From Crotophaga sulcirostris (taxonomy: Eukaryota > Chordata > Aves > Cuculiformes > Crotophagidae), in contig VYZB01000274.1 of assembly GCA_013397455.1 (NCBI GenBank), positions 1,104,614 to 1,168,613 of the forward strand: a DNA stretch of 64,000 nucleotides, in the 5' to 3' direction. A program made the position numbers and the translations under genes. Within the stretch, counting starts at the first letter, position 1. Every line of letters begins with the position of its first letter. Below are positions 13,645 through 26,375 of the stretch, one piece after another. Under the pieces are notes generated by a model. The model saw nothing but the letters and a program-made list of their open reading frames with translations. It was not told where the DNA came from and did not search any database.

Positions 13645-16245
13645 GAGACAGATACAATTCAGGGACAGGAATCAACAAATCCTGCTCTCATATACCTCAT
13701 CAAATAGAAACTCACTAAAAAGAGGATTGTATTGTGCTGGTACTTATTTTCCTGACTGCAGCACAGTCTTTTGAGTCACAAAAAACGAGTGCAAATAAAA
13801 CACAAGCAGCTCTGGTACAGTGCAGACTCTACCCACTGTGTCATGTTCAGCCTGTTAGGCTCCAAGGTATCTGATGAGGTCTTATTAACATGGGTTCGGG
13901 AAAAATTTATTAAAAATAATAATTTTTGACCCTTGGATAGCAGCAAGGACATCCAAAAGGACACGGAAGGTTTGTAGGGAAAACTGAGCTGAAACTAAAT
14001 CTACTAGATGGTGTCAGACAACCTTCCCCTTTCCAAGTAACTGTGGAAGAGAAGGACAGGATGAGTAGAAAAAGAAATCCTTGATGGTTCCGAAGAGTTT
14101 ATCAAGCCTGAAAGAGTATCTGGAGAAAATAAGGGTTCCATCTGCTGGAAGATGCAGAGAAACTGAAAGCACAATATATGCAAAAAACACAGATTTGGTG
14201 ATGAACTAAGATCTTGTTTATGTCAGTAAAGAGTCTTGCAGAGTTAGAGTAAGCAAAAATGAAAAAGGTGACTCAGAGTAGATCAAGAAGGGCAGTGATA
14301 ATGAGAAAACACACTAACAGAAAGTTATTAGAACATGCAAAGATTAGACAACTTACATTAATCTGGTGTGGCTGGATCCCCAAAAAGGCATTGTAGAATC
14401 TTTTAACTGCAAATGGGTCAAATGTGCAAAATAAGGGACCTCGAGAGTCAAATCTACTGATTATGGAGCCAGGTAAAAAAATCACAAATGGGGAATAAAA
14501 AGAAATCATGTTTATTTTTACAGGTTGAAGAATTTTCTAGGAGCACCTTGCTGTTGCTGCACCTAGGCCACTAGCATTGTTCTGAGTTTGTTTCTGATGC
14601 CTCAATTCCCCAGCATCTATGAGGAAAACGTTGGAAGGCATACAAACCTCGCATTCAGAGGTTGTATTGACCTTTGCAGATATTAAACCAATATCTTGAT
14701 CTTTCTGTTCTTTTTTCAGAAATACAAATGTGTCTGTTTGCCCTAATGACATTAAATTAAATACCAGAAGTTTGTTTTAAAAAGAGAAAACAGGAGGCAG
14801 AAAAGAAAAAGAATTGAAAAACAGTTTCAAGTTTGAGCATGAAATAAATCAAAGTCTTTGCATCTTTGTGCTGAAAACCCGGTAGGCATTGAACATACTG
14901 CAGTCCCCTTTCTGCCAACCCATCCAGAGGTGAATGTGTCTATAATAGAAGTGGGAAAAAAGCATATACTTGCAGCTCAGCTATCTCAGTTCACAGCCTA
15001 ATGCCTTTGCTCAAACTGAACTCTGTCAGCATTTAACTCGAATATCTCAGGGAGCTGGCATGGCAGTAGTATGTGCATATATTCCTCTTCTCATCAAGGA
15101 GATAACCAATATCTGCCACAGCAAAGGATGCAGGAGTAGGGGACCTTGTATTGCTGGAAATGAGTCCACCAAAATTCACCTGCAAGCAGTCCTGAGGTCT
15201 GCAAGAAGATTTGTGTGGGAGAACCCTTCTGGCAGACTAGCTAACACCTGTATGTTGGCAACCATGACTCCCTATTTAACAGTGTGATTACTTTCATCCT
15301 CCCAGAGAGTTGTTCTTGTGCTTACTGAAGGGTGAAACAGTAACACAAAATATAATAGAGAAGGGACAGTTGTTTTCTGTGAGAGTGGAATGTTGACAAC
15401 TTACCTAGTAACAAACCTGCCTCGAAAGATGCCTATTGCTATCCACCCAGAGCAAAAGTTGAGAAGGATGTTTTGTCAGGAAACACAACAATCTTGTCAT
15501 TATCTCAGCTGAAGTAACTAACTGTTTAAAACCAGTTTATTAAGTCCCAGGTTCTTCATCTGTGGAAACTGAGAATCTGGCTTTCTAACTACTCTCAGTT
15601 ATGGCTGGTGGAGGCAATGCTCCGTAATGCCCGTTCTTCATCGTTTCATTGTAAATATCTAATTCTGTATGGTATTTAGCAATGTAAATGTTTTAAAAAG
15701 ATGAATGGAGCAGCACACTCCCTGGGACTACTTCTCATTTAATTTTAGAATATCGTAGTGGTTAAGATTTCTGTGAAACTAAGTCTAATTCTCTTATTAA
15801 TTCACTGTTTTTCCATAAACACAGAGATAGCTGGGAGGGTGGTTGTCTGTCAGGGAACAATGGGTCTGTGGATAATGTGACTATTCTATTATTATAGCAT
15901 TTGGTAAGGTAGAATTGAAGACTATGTGAACGAAAAAAAGTGTAAAACAACTGTAGTGACTTGTGAAAATCATGACTTAGTGAGCTACAGAAAGTGGCAG
16001 GTGCAGGACTGGAGACTTTATCATGCTGAACCATGAGTACACAAAATGACTCAGAATTAACCTGAATACAAGCAGAAAAATGATCCCATGTGTAAAAGAG
16101 CTTTTCTTTAATGTGATTATTTGCCATGGATATTGGATTTAAGACCAGCTGTGACTGAAAAGATAGAAATGAAAATATCTTCCTGCAGTGTTCAGAATAT
16201 TGCAGTGAGATTTAATTCAGAAACTGCAGGAAGGTGGAGAGAATG

Positions 16246-16573
16246 TGTTAAGGTTTAGTCCTGACCCGGCTAGATTTTCATCAGCTAAAATCATGCATTT
16301 GAACTCCTAGATTCCACCCCCAGGGGAAGGGAGAGGAAAATGAGAGGAAAAAAAGTCTTGCGGATTGGAAACTAAAACTATAGTTTTAATGAAATGATGA
16401 TAGTAATAATGATTAAAATAATGATTAAAATAATTAGAAAGTAATGAAAATATGTACAAATATCCGAGATCACACCCCCACCCCTTGACAACTATAGGTC
16501 ACCACAACTGCGCTTACTTTAGACTAAGGCTGAGCCACAGTCAGGGTCATCCCAGTTAACTCAAACCATAACA
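16246..16573 (-). mobile_element. solo LTR of an avian endogenous retrovirus
   Basis: Read on the minus strand, this 328-bp block begins TGTTATGGTTTGAG and ends CCTTAACA, so its ends form the TGTTA...TAACA inverted repeat usual for LTRs. The interior has features common in bird LTRs as I know them: a pyrimidine-rich CCTCTCCCTTCCCC section, an AT-rich block with tandem TAATGATTAAAA units, and GTACATATTTTCATTA. A perfect palindrome AAAACTATAGTTTT lies at 16374-16387. No internal gag, pol or env sequence flanks it, so it is a solo LTR, probably left by LTR-LTR recombination. The flanking five bases (GAATG and TTACA) do not form a target duplication. The exact subfamily is unassigned. Confidence 0.72.
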
Positions 16574-17666
16574 TTACATCAGTTGTCAGGTAGGACTGTT
16601 AAGCAAGACTATCCAGTGTCTGAAGAACAGACAAAATTATCAAATTGTGGCCAGAATTAAAGCAAAGTCAAAAGACCGCAGAACAGCTCTTCTAGGTTTA
16701 ATTTTCTTCCAGCAACAAAATCTATTTCAAGTATATTGGTTAGTTGTCTGTCAGTAGGGGAAAAGACAGTTTTACTAAGAGTTTTTATTTGGAAAAAAAA
16801 TGGAAGATTTTTCCTGTCAATGCATTAAAAGAGGGACTTAAAATAGAATTGTGCTAACACTTTTGCCCATAACAGGACTAGAGTACCATTTATTCCTGCA
16901 CAAAATTCAAATGACAAAGCAGTGGTGAAAATGTTCATTTAGGTGAAAAACACGGATAAAGCACAGGTTCTTGGTCTTAATGTTTCTGTGAGTAAAGGTT
17001 TGTGAACTCGTTGTTTATTGTTACTGGGTAAAGTAAAGCTTAGGTTTTTAGCTGTAAAAGCACCGAATACAAGTGCTTGTGCATTAAGATGTGCAAATAT
17101 TTATCAGTGGTTCCTCAATGACCTGTAAGGATTTTTGCATGCAAGCCCTTCTTAGGGCAGGGACCACCCAATTTCTATGACCTAGCAAATCCTGGAGACC
17201 AATTATCTATGATTCTTTAAGCCCTGCCATGCCACATTTAAGCATGATCAGAAGCTGAAACTCCAGGTTTTTTTTGTTTGCTTCTTTGAAAATAAACAAA
17301 CCTTAGAACCAGATCAACAACATTGGCAGTTGATGTGATCCTCTCTGGCAATTAGTAGGGCAACTGGTACAGAAAGACCAACTATATGCCAGGAGGGATG
17401 GGATAGAAATAAGTATAGAAATAAGATTACTACTTCCATCCTTACTTCTCTAGTAAAGGGTCTCCCAAACCTGACCAACTTGGCCCTAGCCACTTTGACC
17501 TCAACAAGGTGATGGTTTCATCAAGCCACCATAGCCATGAACACTGACCATATGGCATCTGCTCATACACACAGATAATTTAGGATAAGTGTTGGAAACG
17601 TAACTTGGAAATTTAGTTTGTCAAATGGAGCAATAAGGAGTGAAAATACACAAATACAAATCTTTA

Positions 17667-17710
17667 GCTAGAACACCAAATAGGCGTTTCCACATATGTG
17701 TGAGCTCTTT
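17667..17710 (+). repeat. 44-bp dispersed direct repeat, copy 2
   Basis: Same sequence as 13601-13644 except one transition (G in place of A at the twentieth base). The flanks are unrelated, and the copies are 4066 bp apart start to start. Confidence 0.85.
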
Positions 17711-20700
17711 TTATGGATCTAAGTAGTATTGAGCTATGCTTTACTAATTAAACTATCTGAGGTCATCTGTTTATTGTTATCTATAAACAGTTGTTTGTGA
17801 TTTTTAGGTCTGAGTTCCTTGATTGTCACACAGAGGCTACTGAGCTTCCAGAAAGGTTTGAGTGCACTAGAGAAAGCTCTGATCTTCCTGAAGAAGTTAG
17901 CGTAGATACACTTCATATGGCTTTATTCAGACCATAACTACATAAAGGTCTAAACAGGAAACATATTTCTTTTTCCTCAGCTTGTTTTGATATAAGCCAG
18001 CACAATGCATTCAAAGCAGGAGTAAACTGAGAATGTCAGGATTTTCTTTTGTCTGTATGGCAGAGCCTAGAGCAGAATGATTTTCTAACTTTCTTCTCCA
18101 GATTTCTAAATCTGTGCATAGAATTCCCAGGCAAACAGTGGTCTTCGCAGAAGGATCCCTGTCAGCACTGATTTTGGGGGATCACAGTGACTGCTAGTCA
18201 GGTGTTCTTGTGTGTTTGTGTCTCCTGTGGTCAGTGTAGCTACTACAACACTGTAAATCCCCGAACAAGTCTTTCTTCATTTTGAAGAAAACCAGACTGA
18301 AATGCTTGAAACAAAATGGAAAATTTTTCATATAAAGACAGCCTTGTTACTATGAAAGCTGATTTCATAGTATACCTAGAATCCCTTGAGGTCTTTAGAG
18401 CAGGGTAATGTGTACTCTTATTAACAGCCTTCACTGAGTTATCTTGGCATGGTCTGTCTACACGGTCAAACAGTATTCAACCTACTGTGTCCATCCTAGG
18501 GGTGTGAAAGGTTCCAGAAAGTGAGAGATAAAAAGGAGTGGGTACTCAGTTCCCTCCATTTTTTTTCTACTATCTCTTCTGGAGAAACACTCAAGGGTTA
18601 AATGTATTTACTGGGAAAACAATTTCCATAATTCACATAAAGTTTTGGAGAAGTAAGATGTCATACATTACAATATATGTGATCTGTAAAAAGATTTTTA
18701 AAACATGTCATTGTTTACATTCAATGATTATGTCAAAATTATACTGAAAATTGTTTCTTGAAACAGGTCCTTGTCTTCCAGCAAAGAAATCTGAGAGGGC
18801 AAAAATAACAAAAGTGATTTCTTATTTCCCTGTGATGTGCGTTCAAGCTGAAGTAGAATCAGTTTTCTAAATTCAGCTACGTTTTATCTGAGTAACATTC
18901 TGGATGCCCTAAAAGAGAGGGAAAATGTGAACATTTAATTATGGTCTCTGTATTTTCCTAGAGGAGAAACACACAATCCCTGAAAATATCAGAGAAACTG
19001 TAAAAGGAGACATGGGTTTTGTCTGTCTTCAGAAGTACTGGAGAAATGAGAATGATCATCTACCACAACCATCAATATTGGAGACGCTCTGTTATTGTCC
19101 AGATGTGGATTTGGAATAGGATCTGTGAAGGGGGCAGAGAAGAGCCCAGAGCTACCATTAATATCAGTCAATGCTGTACATATTCCCTATTGCCCTGCAG
19201 TGCAAGGATGGATGGAACCCACTTTGGGCTTGAGTATCTCAGGGTAATGAAACCATCCATTGTATGTTTACTTCATGAAAGACTGATAGCAATTTATGTT
19301 AAAAAACTGCTTAGTGATAACCTTTATATTACATACTGGGAATTCTTCCAAAACATATGCCAGAAAGAACTGAATCCATACATAATTTTTCCATTTTCAA
19401 CATTTTCTCCCTAATTTCTAGACCTCCTACCTTACATCTGTGAAAATTATTTTTTTATTATTATTTTCCTAAACAGAAAAAAAAATGGCTAAAAAAAATA
19501 CAGCCAGTGGAACCTTTCAGAATTCATTGTGAATTTTTGCCTGCTTTGGAGATTAATTGTACTGCAGAAAGCCAGAAAATTAGGTTATTTCTCCTGCAAG
19601 TTGAATCCTAGTAATGTATATCTGAACAGCTTTCTTTTTAAATGAAGGATAGCTATAATCCCTAGAACACTTCCAATGACATTCTTAGCCAGATTTTTTT
19701 ATTTTCTAGGGAGCAAAAAGCTCTGCTCCTAAAATTAGAGTCATTACTTTGTGAGATTCCAGATCACTGAGCTAGCAAATTCATTAGAGTAACTGATCGA
19801 TTCACAGGAATACTCATACCTCACCAGCATACTTGGTAGATTAGCCACCATTTAGCAGTTAAAGTGTGTTTCTTTCATCTTAGGCAGTTAACCAGAACTT
19901 TCCCCAAAAAGTCATAAGTGAACGAGTGTTCCTGAACTCTTTCAAAGACCCATGAATGAAAGGGCCTGCATAAGCAGCAAAAGATTCTTTCTTATCTTTG
20001 CCCTCAAGAGGTGGAATATTCTGTGTTCTCCAGCTGGCAGGGATCTTTTTGTGTTATATTAGATGTGCTGAGCAGGTTGTTAGCCTAATCACAGTATAGA
20101 AAGTCCCAGGCGATGGTTATTCTATGCTGTACTGTGAATTGCTGTACAGAGTGAGAGTTTTAAAAAAATCCAACAAACAATTTCTTAGTAACAAGTTTCA
20201 AGGACTAAGAAGTTGCCAGTCGCCTACAACACAGTCTCCACACAGATGTTTCCTCCAGAAAATCTTATAGAACATATTTTTCAAATGTTCTTAGAGTCAT
20301 TAACATCTCTTAAAGGCATATAATGATTAAAGTAGTCTATTTTTTATCTAAGTGATGCTATTGGGATGTCATTAGATGAAGCATTACATGAAGAAGGGAA
20401 AATAACAATATTTTTAAACTGAAAGATTTGCATATTTAAAAATATTTTCAGCATTTTAAAATATTAGAGGCTGTGAAATTACTTATGGAAGGATTGTTAA
20501 AATATTTTGTTGGGATTTTTTCCTACAGAAAAACAGTGATGAAAATATTCTACTGGGCATTAGTTAGATACTGTGCACTGGGATTACATCTCTATTTCGT
20601 TCTTAGCAAACTAGTACACCACCCTCATATCACTATGCAAGCTCATGAATCCTACACTACATTAACACTGTATCTTTGATTTTTTTTTTTATTAAACCAA

Positions 20701-21054
20701 GCTGGATGACTTAAAATATATCGGGAACAATATATTGATTGATTAGAAAATATTATTATATTTTTTCTGGTTTTGGCTCCTTTTCTTGGCCTTAGGTTGG
20801 AATTTTTTTTTTCTGACTGATGTTATACTTTAAGACCAACGCTATTTTCATGGTGAAGCAGCTTAAAATATTGCCTTCTTTAAGTCAATATCTTTCTGGG
20901 GATTTAATAAGTTCTTCTGATATTGTGAGATTGGACATTTTTTTTAGCACCAACACCTACCTCTCCTTCCTCAGTTTTCACTGAGCATTCGGATATTTTT
21001 TCCAGTCAAAAAATTAACAGTGTGTGATATTGGTAATAACTAAATGCAACTAAA

Positions 21055-21112
21055 TACAATATATATAAATATAAATAATACAATAACTAAATAACTAAAT
21101 ACAACTTGTTTT
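21055..21112. repeat. AT-rich low-complexity region
   Basis: Repeated TAAATA, AACTAAATAC and ATATATAAATA units form a degenerate AT-rich array. Confidence 0.65.
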
Positions 21113-22772
21113 AAATACAGTTTTTTATTAGCCTTTAAAAAGGCGAGCTCAGTCAGGAGTTCAACCAACATCTTCCTGTGGGGTCCTGGTTTCTGTCCAG
21201 ACAGAGTCTCCAGAGCCCTAGATTCGTATCAGTGCAGGGCTTTGAGAGAGGAGGCTGATCGTGTACGGTTGAAATTACTTTAAAAACTGTGTTATCTCTC
21301 CTTGTGATGATGTCTTATGCGATAACGATCGATACATTTTTGTAAATGTTGGAAAACTCACTGGAGTTTACAAGGTGGATAAGCTGTGTATTCAACAGGC
21401 TTATCACTGTGTATTACACAATACACAAGAACCACATTCAATACTGAGAAGTCCTTCTAACTGATGTGTGCTGCCTTCATCATTCATTTTCTAGCGGCAC
21501 TTTCAATTTGTCAGAGTAACACCACTCTGGCAAATAAACAATCAGTTTTAAGATGTTCACCCTCCTCCACCAAGAATGATCTTCTTCACTTATGCTGGTG
21601 TTTTCTCTCAACATTCCTATCCTTTTGATTTCTGAATAATTATGGGTTTCCATCTCATTTTGTACTGAAAATGACAGTATGAGTGCAGACTGCCTAACTT
21701 GTAAGTATTTATATATACAGCCAAGCACTCTGAGGGCTTCTTGGAGCTGCTGTCTTTGCTGTCTAGTGAGTACAAAACAGGAACCTGAACAACCTGCCCT
21801 GCCAGGTCAAAAGAGAAAAATATGCTGAGCTTGCACGTCTAATACCTTAATGGACTCATCTGTTGATCAGAGCGCGGTATCTTGTTCTCAGTATGTCAGA
21901 ATGACACAGGCACTAACTGATGTACACAAGCCTTTACCCAAAGCTGATCCCAAAAATTTTCAGTTTTGTTTGTGTGTGTTTTCTCACTGCTGCAGATGCC
22001 ATGCCTGACAGTTGCAGAACCAGGGCTCGGTGTAACTTCAGTGCTGGTTACACCCACAAAGAGAGGTGGCCACCTCCTTGTCGGCCCTATAATACTTTCC
22101 TTTCCCACTCAATCTTAATTTTTGGGTCTCTTATTCTGAAATGCTTCATTACTGTAGTGTTTTACGCAGAGGATCTCATTACATTCTCCTGTATCTGATG
22201 TACTTTAAAATACGGCCATTTCCTCAGACTGCTGATATTTCATCCTTGTATGACATACTTTGCTTTGTGTATTTATTTAGTCTTTAACAAAAAAAATTTA
22301 AATCGATTAATCCAGACTTCACTGTGCAGTCAATGCCAGTTCTGTTATCTTTTTAGAAAGGCATAGCTGATTAAGAGGAATAGCAGTGTGTAGATGAATG
22401 AGAGAAAAAGAGGTAGTATCTCTCACTTTCTTCACTACTGAATGGTTTATGCTGTGTCTTTGGTGCTGCAGTTATACTGAAGGAATAAAATCCTTGATTG
22501 TGTTTTCTATTGTTTTCCCTGTATTGCACCATTCTCATTATGAGCATAATCAGAGAATGGTCAAGTATTGGCTTTCTGGACCATTGGATGGGCAAGCACA
22601 CGAATTAATATACAGCACTTTCCTTAAAGTTGTGTCACGCAGGAAAATTGCTGCCTTCAGCCAGGTAGCACAATCAACTGGAAGGAACTGAAAATCTGTA
22701 GCTGCAGCACAGGTAAGTCTTTCACTGGATTTGTAAAACAAGCAAAAATACTGGTTTCAAATAACTATCACA

Positions 22773-23496
22773 CACAGTATCACAGTATAACCAGGTTGGA
22801 AGAGACCTCTGAGATCATCAAGTCCAACCTATAAGCCAACACTAACACCATCTCATCACCTAAACCATGGCACTGAGTACCTCATCCAGTCTTCCCTTAA
22901 ACACATCNNNNNNNNNNNNNNNNNNNNNNNNNNNNNNNNNNNNNNNNNNNNNNNNNNNNNNNNNNNNNNNNNNNNNNNNNNNNNNNNNNNNNNNNNNNNN
23001 NNNNNNNNNNNNNNNNNNNNNNNNNNNNNNNNNNNNNNNNNNNNNNNNNNNNNNNNNNNNNNNNNNNNNNNNNNNNNNNNNNNNNNNNNNNNNNNNNNNN
23101 NNNNNNNNNNNNNNNNNNNNNNNNNNNNNNNNNNNNNNNNNNNNNNNNNNNNNNNNNNNNNNNNNNNNNNNNNNNNNNNNNNNNNNNNNNNNNNNNNNNN
23201 NNNNNNNNNNNNNNNNNNNNNNNNNNNNNNNNNNNNNNNNNNNNNNNNNNNNNNNNNNNNNNNNNNNNNNNNNNNNNNNNNNNNNNNNNNNNNNNNNNNN
23301 NNNNNNNNNNNNNNNNNNNNNNNNNNNTGGTCCTGCTCGCCACACTATTCCTAATGCAGGCCAGGATGCCATTGGCCTTCTTGGCCACCTGGGCACACTG
23401 CTGGCTCATGTTGAGCTTCCTGTCAACCAGCACTCCCAGGTCCCTTTCCGCCTGACTACTCTCCAGCCACTCCGTCCCTAGTCTATAGCTATGCAA
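22773..23496 (-). mobile_element. CR1 LINE 3' fragment, least decayed copy, with internal gap
   Basis: On the plus strand the block opens with the reversed CR1 3' end (CACAGTATCACAG, then GGTTGGAAGAGACCTCTGAG) and closes with reversed reverse-transcriptase coding sequence. Translated on the minus strand, the part next to 23496 reads [19 protein letters not shown], then [20 protein letters not shown] and RNSVASR. This is the C-terminal part of the CR1 ORF2 reverse transcriptase, with no frame break before the gap. After the gap it resumes as DVFKGRLDEVLSAMV and runs into the 3' UTR. It is 5'-truncated, as most CR1 copies are, and lacks the endonuclease and catalytic polymerase regions, so it cannot move. 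Confidence 0.95.
22908..23327. other. assembly gap (420 N)
   Basis: A run of 420 undetermined bases lies wholly inside the CR1 fragment. Comparison with the sibling copy at 26376-27178 suggests a similar amount of CR1 sequence is missing between the same two landmarks, so the gap is probably unresolved CR1. Confidence 0.99.
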
Positions 23497-26375
23497 ACTA
23501 TGGTTTGGAAGATTTAGCTCTCAAAATATTTAGTCTTTAGAAAAGGATTTAGTAGTAAGTGGACAGGCCTTTAAACACTACAGAATCATGTTTGATCTTA
23601 GAAAGGGTGTAGGTGATGGGTTATAGATTTGTCTATAACAGATTTTCCCTTGTGGCCGAGCTTCTATTTATTCTCTGGCATCCTAAGTACAATTGGAGTT
23701 GTTTGTATAGTGTGTGGAAGGTGTGGAAGATTAGATGCAGGGCATGCTGCTCTTTATCTGCTTGGCTGTGTGTCAGGAGACAAACTCTGGAAGTAACCAA
23801 AGCATCTTCGTTCTTCTAGCCTTTCACAGCCAGTAGCCACAAATGTGGAAGTCAGCTGTGCTCTTTCTCAGGGATGATTTCATTATTCAGAGTGAATCAG
23901 GGTGTGATACAGTCTTCCTTTTAAATGAATATTTGACATTTGATGCCTAAGGCACTACCAACCTGCCCAGAGGTGCTGCCAATGAAAAATGCATCTTTTA
24001 ACTTTCAGTCTAAAGTGAGACAACTTCAAGTGAGTAAGAAGTTTTCCAGACTCACAGACTTTTCAGAGAGTGCAAGTCACTTCGAAACTTATGTATTTAT
24101 AGGGGAAATTTGTCCTTGGGTAGGGATTGCGGTATTTTGTTGGCTAGTTAAAGAGCAAGCATTATTTAAACATAAGATATTCAATTCCTTTTAAAACAAA
24201 TAAACTTATCTAAACAGTCTAAGGTTAGTTTTGCTGTAATTACAGCAAAATGGAAGTATAAAAACATCAGAAACAAAACCTTATTTTCTACTACAGTACC
24301 TAGAATCTGTCAATTTCCCTACAAAAGACTATTACTCTTATTATTGGTACTTTACAAATTTAAATTGTATTATACAACAAAAGAGGCAAGATACATGTTT
24401 TTGCTATGGATGTGTTCTTTTAAGTCTATGCATCTATACCAAATCTGCACAAACAAACAGGAAAGCCGAAACTTGTAGTTGTTTTCAGATAAAATTCTTC
24501 CTGGAGACAGTTTGCCTTGTTCTGTGCAATGAACTGACAGTCAGTGGGATGAACTTCAACCTGAAGTCCATCACAGCTTCTATGAGGGTGGAGAGTTGTG
24601 TGGATTTTTAGGGGACATGAATGTGCAGTCCATCTTAATGCCTATGACAAGATAAGAAAGGAGTAAGAGCTGTAATCAGAAGCTTCAGCTGATATCCAAG
24701 TGTCAGGCCAAGTCATGTTTCAAGATCAGCATGGAAATATGGGACAGGAGTAGAAAGTGGTGCACAGAGAGAGAAAAATATTGAGATCAAGCAGCTAGTC
24801 TTCCGTTGATGCTTTCTCTGCCTCATCCCGAGCATCAACAAAAAAAATAGCAAGTATATTTCTGTTTAGTTTCTTAACATTATACACCTTGCGAATCTGT
24901 AGTCAGAATGCAAACCATTTTCCTGATGAAATTGCAGAGCTGGTCCAAGGATGGATTAGGTACAGAAATTTTGGAGGATTTGTCAGGGTACAGGAGTTGC
25001 ACAGGTATTGATCAAGGAGTGCTGCGGGATGGATGGAGCGGGACACTAACCCTGCCACTGAATTTTCAACATGATTAGTCAGGGTGCTAACTCTGCCAGA
25101 AAAAATATAAATGGTAACACTGGAACTTTCATGACTGTGGCTTTTTCACATGCTCAAAAACAGCCAGACAGTAATTTAGCATGCCACAGATAAAATCTTA
25201 TAGGATCCAGGGAAAGTTGCAATCTGTGCTGGCTTTTCAGATACACAAAACCTAATGCTGTTCAATTCATACATTGTTTGTTTTATTTTTGTTGGGTTGT
25301 ATGAGTCCAATATTAAGGTTACTTCTGCACCTTTCATATCCTCTGGACTCAAAATAGTACAAAAAGTGAAATTCTGGAACATACCACCAAGGAAATACCA
25401 CTGGCACCTGACTTTTAGCTTAATAGTTTCATCATTGTGATTCCTTTTGGTGAGGGGAGGAACAGTGTCTAACATACTGATAGACACACTGTGGCCCCAA
25501 AAAGTGAAGGTGACTACTATTTTGCTCCACAGCTTGATGACAAGGAGTAAATGTTCCAGAAGCTACGAGCATTGGCCAAAAGACTGTCGAAAGCTGACAG
25601 CAACACAGCCCTGTAATGCACATCCTACAGAACGTCAGAGGCACTACTGCCTGCAGCTCGTTGCCTCAAAGTCAATGGAGGGGCATGTAATGTTCTACTC
25701 CACTGGGGACTCAACACGAGTGTTTCCTAGCTAATTTAAAATTAATCTTGATATTGCTCTCAACACTCTCCTGAATGTTGGGTGGAGGGGGAAGTAAATA
25801 AGTGTAGAGCCTCATGTTTAATGTCTTTGCAATTATATTTCCCAAGGAAATATATAAATACATATTATAAAATGTCTTGGTTTTGCTGCTGTAACTAAGT
25901 ATCTGTCTCAGTTTCCATTATTAAACTAAAATTTTAGGGATTTATGTATTTTTCTCAACTATGAAAATATTGTTCAGGCTACAATTTGTCATAACAAGGT
26001 CTCCAGCTAAGAAAACCTTGTTGACAAAAACTTACAAATATCCAATTTCCCTGCTTTTTATTAATTTTTCTGAGATTAAAAAGTTAATACACATATATGT
26101 GTGTGTATCTATCTATATATTTGCTGATGCATTTTTGCAATTCATTAGTTCAAATATTACTAATACATTAATTCATAAGGGAGTCAAAATGACCTTTCTA
26201 ACTGAGATTCATTAAGACTTTTATTTCTGAGAATAGCGTGAAGTTATAAACTGAAAATACCTTACTATTTTTATAAAGCCATTGTCAACTTTTGTTCATT
26301 CTAAAATTCTAGAAGGAAAATGTAAGTTTTCTCTCTAGCGTATAAAACTAAATGTAGTGGAGATCTGTAGTTCTT
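23497..26375. other. unassigned stretch
   Basis: No gene or transposon is recognised. It holds a 103-codon minus-strand open frame at 25176-25487 that resembles no family I know, and a short (TG/CA)n and ATCT patch near 26088-26128. Confidence 0.5.
26088..26128. repeat. short TG/CA and ATCT simple repeat
   Basis: ACACATATATGTGTGTGTATCTATCTATATAT-type sequence forms a short impure microsatellite. Confidence 0.65.

Larger units (their letters stand above)
1676..16245. other. unassigned AT-rich stretch, no convincing gene
   Basis: About 14.5 kb contains only short chance-length open frames on both strands and simple-sequence patches. The longest, a 168-codon frame at 3005-3511, matches no family I know and has no coding-like context. 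Weak exon-like segments at 4381-4494, 14357-14456 and 15405-15438 (minus strand) are described under findings. The part around 6060-6400 has mixed composition with TAAT- and TGTTTAC-type motifs and could be a conserved non-coding element, but this cannot be tested from one sequence. Confidence 0.5.
16574..22772. other. unassigned stretch without gene or clear transposon
   Basis: This stretch is AT-rich with short T and A runs and a low-complexity AT patch at about 21055-21110. The second copy of the 44-bp repeat lies at 17667-17710. No open frame resembles a known protein, and I found no LINE or LTR remnant. Confidence 0.5.

Noticed and set aside
14537..14752. Protein-like minus-strand frame with a TAG acceptor and GAG/GTTTGT donor (14648-14742)
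   Set aside because: Its phase does not fit the neighbouring block at 14357-14456 unless an unlikely 95-bp intron is assumed.
25176..25487. 103-codon minus-strand frame
   Set aside because: Composition looks plausible, but there is no known homologue, and an opposite-strand frame covers part of the same region.
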